Assembly: GCA_000310025.1 (NCBI GenBank)
Contig: FN648645.1
Span: 1 to 52,164, forward strand
Source of the DNA: Ectocarpus siliculosus
Taxonomy: Eukaryota; Sar; Phaeophyceae; Ectocarpales; Ectocarpaceae
Length of the DNA stretch: 52,164 bases
Reading direction: 5' to 3'
The notes beneath the pieces were generated by a model. It was not told the origin of the DNA and did not search any database. It saw only the letters and a list, made by a program, of their open reading frames with translations. Positions 51,347 to 52,164 of the stretch are shown piece after piece. Numbering within the stretch: position 1 is the first letter of the stretch; each line of letters opens with the position of its first letter. The translations under genes and the position numbers were made by a program.

Positions 51347-52164
51347 CTAATATTCGAAATGGTATGGCGTTACAACGAAAGGAGAGGGGGCACAGCAGTG
51401 TAGAGGACGTATTAATATAAATTTCTTCGGCCTAGAATGTCGAGTGGCGGTATGTTGCTGCGTGCTGCTTGCTGTGTAGAGAGATCGCTGTTGATTTTGT
51501 GAGATGTTCGAACCGTTCAACCCCGCACGCGGAACCTCGATGCTTACGAACACCATGCTGCTATCCGCAAGGGAACGAGTTGACGAGCTCGCTCGAAACT
51601 TCGCCAAAGTGGATAGAAAAGGCATAGATTGGTAATAGGTAGCATTGAGGGGTTGGCCCATTTTTGGATGGCCACTACGAGGGTCGTTCGAGGCTTCGTT
51701 CACCTACATCGACCAAACACGCCCCATCATAGGTCTACGTCCAACGTTGTTCGGAATTTTTGCGTACAAGATCCCATGCAATTGGACCTTCAATGCCCTA
51801 CCCGCGCTAAACAAACGATCCCTTCCAAACATTTTTTTGCACCACGCTGTAGAGACATGCCAAGGTTGCTTTAAGGTTGGCCACTTTTTGGGTCGTGACT
51901 ACAGCCGGAGTTGTTGACGAATAACGTCCTGTCCCGTAGGAATCCGGCCGCTGTGGGGGCTCCGTGTTATATGAGCCTTGAAATAAAACAGAAAGCTCAC
52001 TTTTTGTGAGGACTTGCAACAACACGGGCTCATTTTTCAGTTTTTTCTGTGGTCGCGAGAGAAGTCCACAAGTTAACTTATACTTCGAAGTAACACATGG
52101 TTGCGTCTTATTGGTTCGCCTTTGGTTAAAGAAGGCGGGAAAAAAAAAAAGTGACCGCCATCCC
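51347..52164. other. Right edge, no supported gene
   Basis: 'ttggcca(c)tttttgg' words occur twice (about 51652 and 51877) around a short open stretch. Nothing else is clear. Confidence 0.4.

Noticed and set aside
1-52164. tRNA or rRNA genes
   Set aside because: No cloverleaf A/B-box pattern or rRNA core sequence was recognised by eye; a tRNAscan-SE or Infernal run would be decisive.

Overview
This is a gene-poor, repeat-dense stretch of a nuclear eukaryotic genome. Coding segments are split by GT-AG introns and can be spliced in phase. At least six transposon classes are nested in it: KDZ, pogo/Tigger, Helitron, Ty3/gypsy, Ty1/copia and a probable LINE. No rRNA, tRNA, CRISPR or bacterial-style operon was seen. 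The host is best described as a microbial eukaryote, plausibly a stramenopile alga; that placement is inference from repeat style only.

The centrepiece is a large KDZ-type (Kyakuja-Dileera-Zisupton) DNA transposon at 16537-40384. It has 33-bp terminal inverted repeats (27/33 identical) and an 8-bp target duplication, CGATATGT, at 16529-16536 and 40385-40392. Subterminal arrays of a 16-bp near-palindrome (CACTTTTATAAAAGTG type) lie inside both ends. It is inserted in an array of 70-bp tandem repeats: about 5 copies remain on the left (16220-16536) and about 10 on the right (40385-41106), in one register. It encodes a multi-exon CxC5-CxC6-KDZ transposase on the minus strand (21961 to 16781). 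It also carries one or two unrecognised multi-exon genes on the plus strand (about 22.5-25.5 kb and 25.5-29.2 kb) whose exons splice in phase.

A young Ty3/gypsy retrotransposon (30490-39064, two 261-bp LTRs differing at one base, GTTC target duplication) sits inside the KDZ element. Its gag and protease are in one frame separated by a single UAG. A frame change leads to reverse transcriptase, the RT box reads YMDN, and a TAA separates RNase H from integrase. A 12-base N gap lies in its 3' region.

Left flank (1-16.5 kb): a degenerate Helitron-like copy (1127-6763) interrupted by a pogo/Tigger derivative (2183-4002, TIRs, TA duplication); a minus-strand gene fragment near 9.3-9.9 kb; a minus-strand retrotransposon Gag (10673-11983); a probable LINE ORF2 piece (12285-12653); and a possible two-exon gene near 13.5-14.2 kb.

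Right flank (41.1-52.2 kb): a truncated Ty1/copia RT-RNase H with its LTR (43405-45218), which abuts a minus-strand zinc-finger gene remnant; a second copy of the Helitron-like sequence (46979-50345) that preserves the empty site of the pogo insertion; and a second copia LTR fragment (50346-50961). Almost everything recognisable is mobile. Order of events: 70-bp array, then KDZ insertion, then gypsy insertion; Helitron copy, then pogo insertion.
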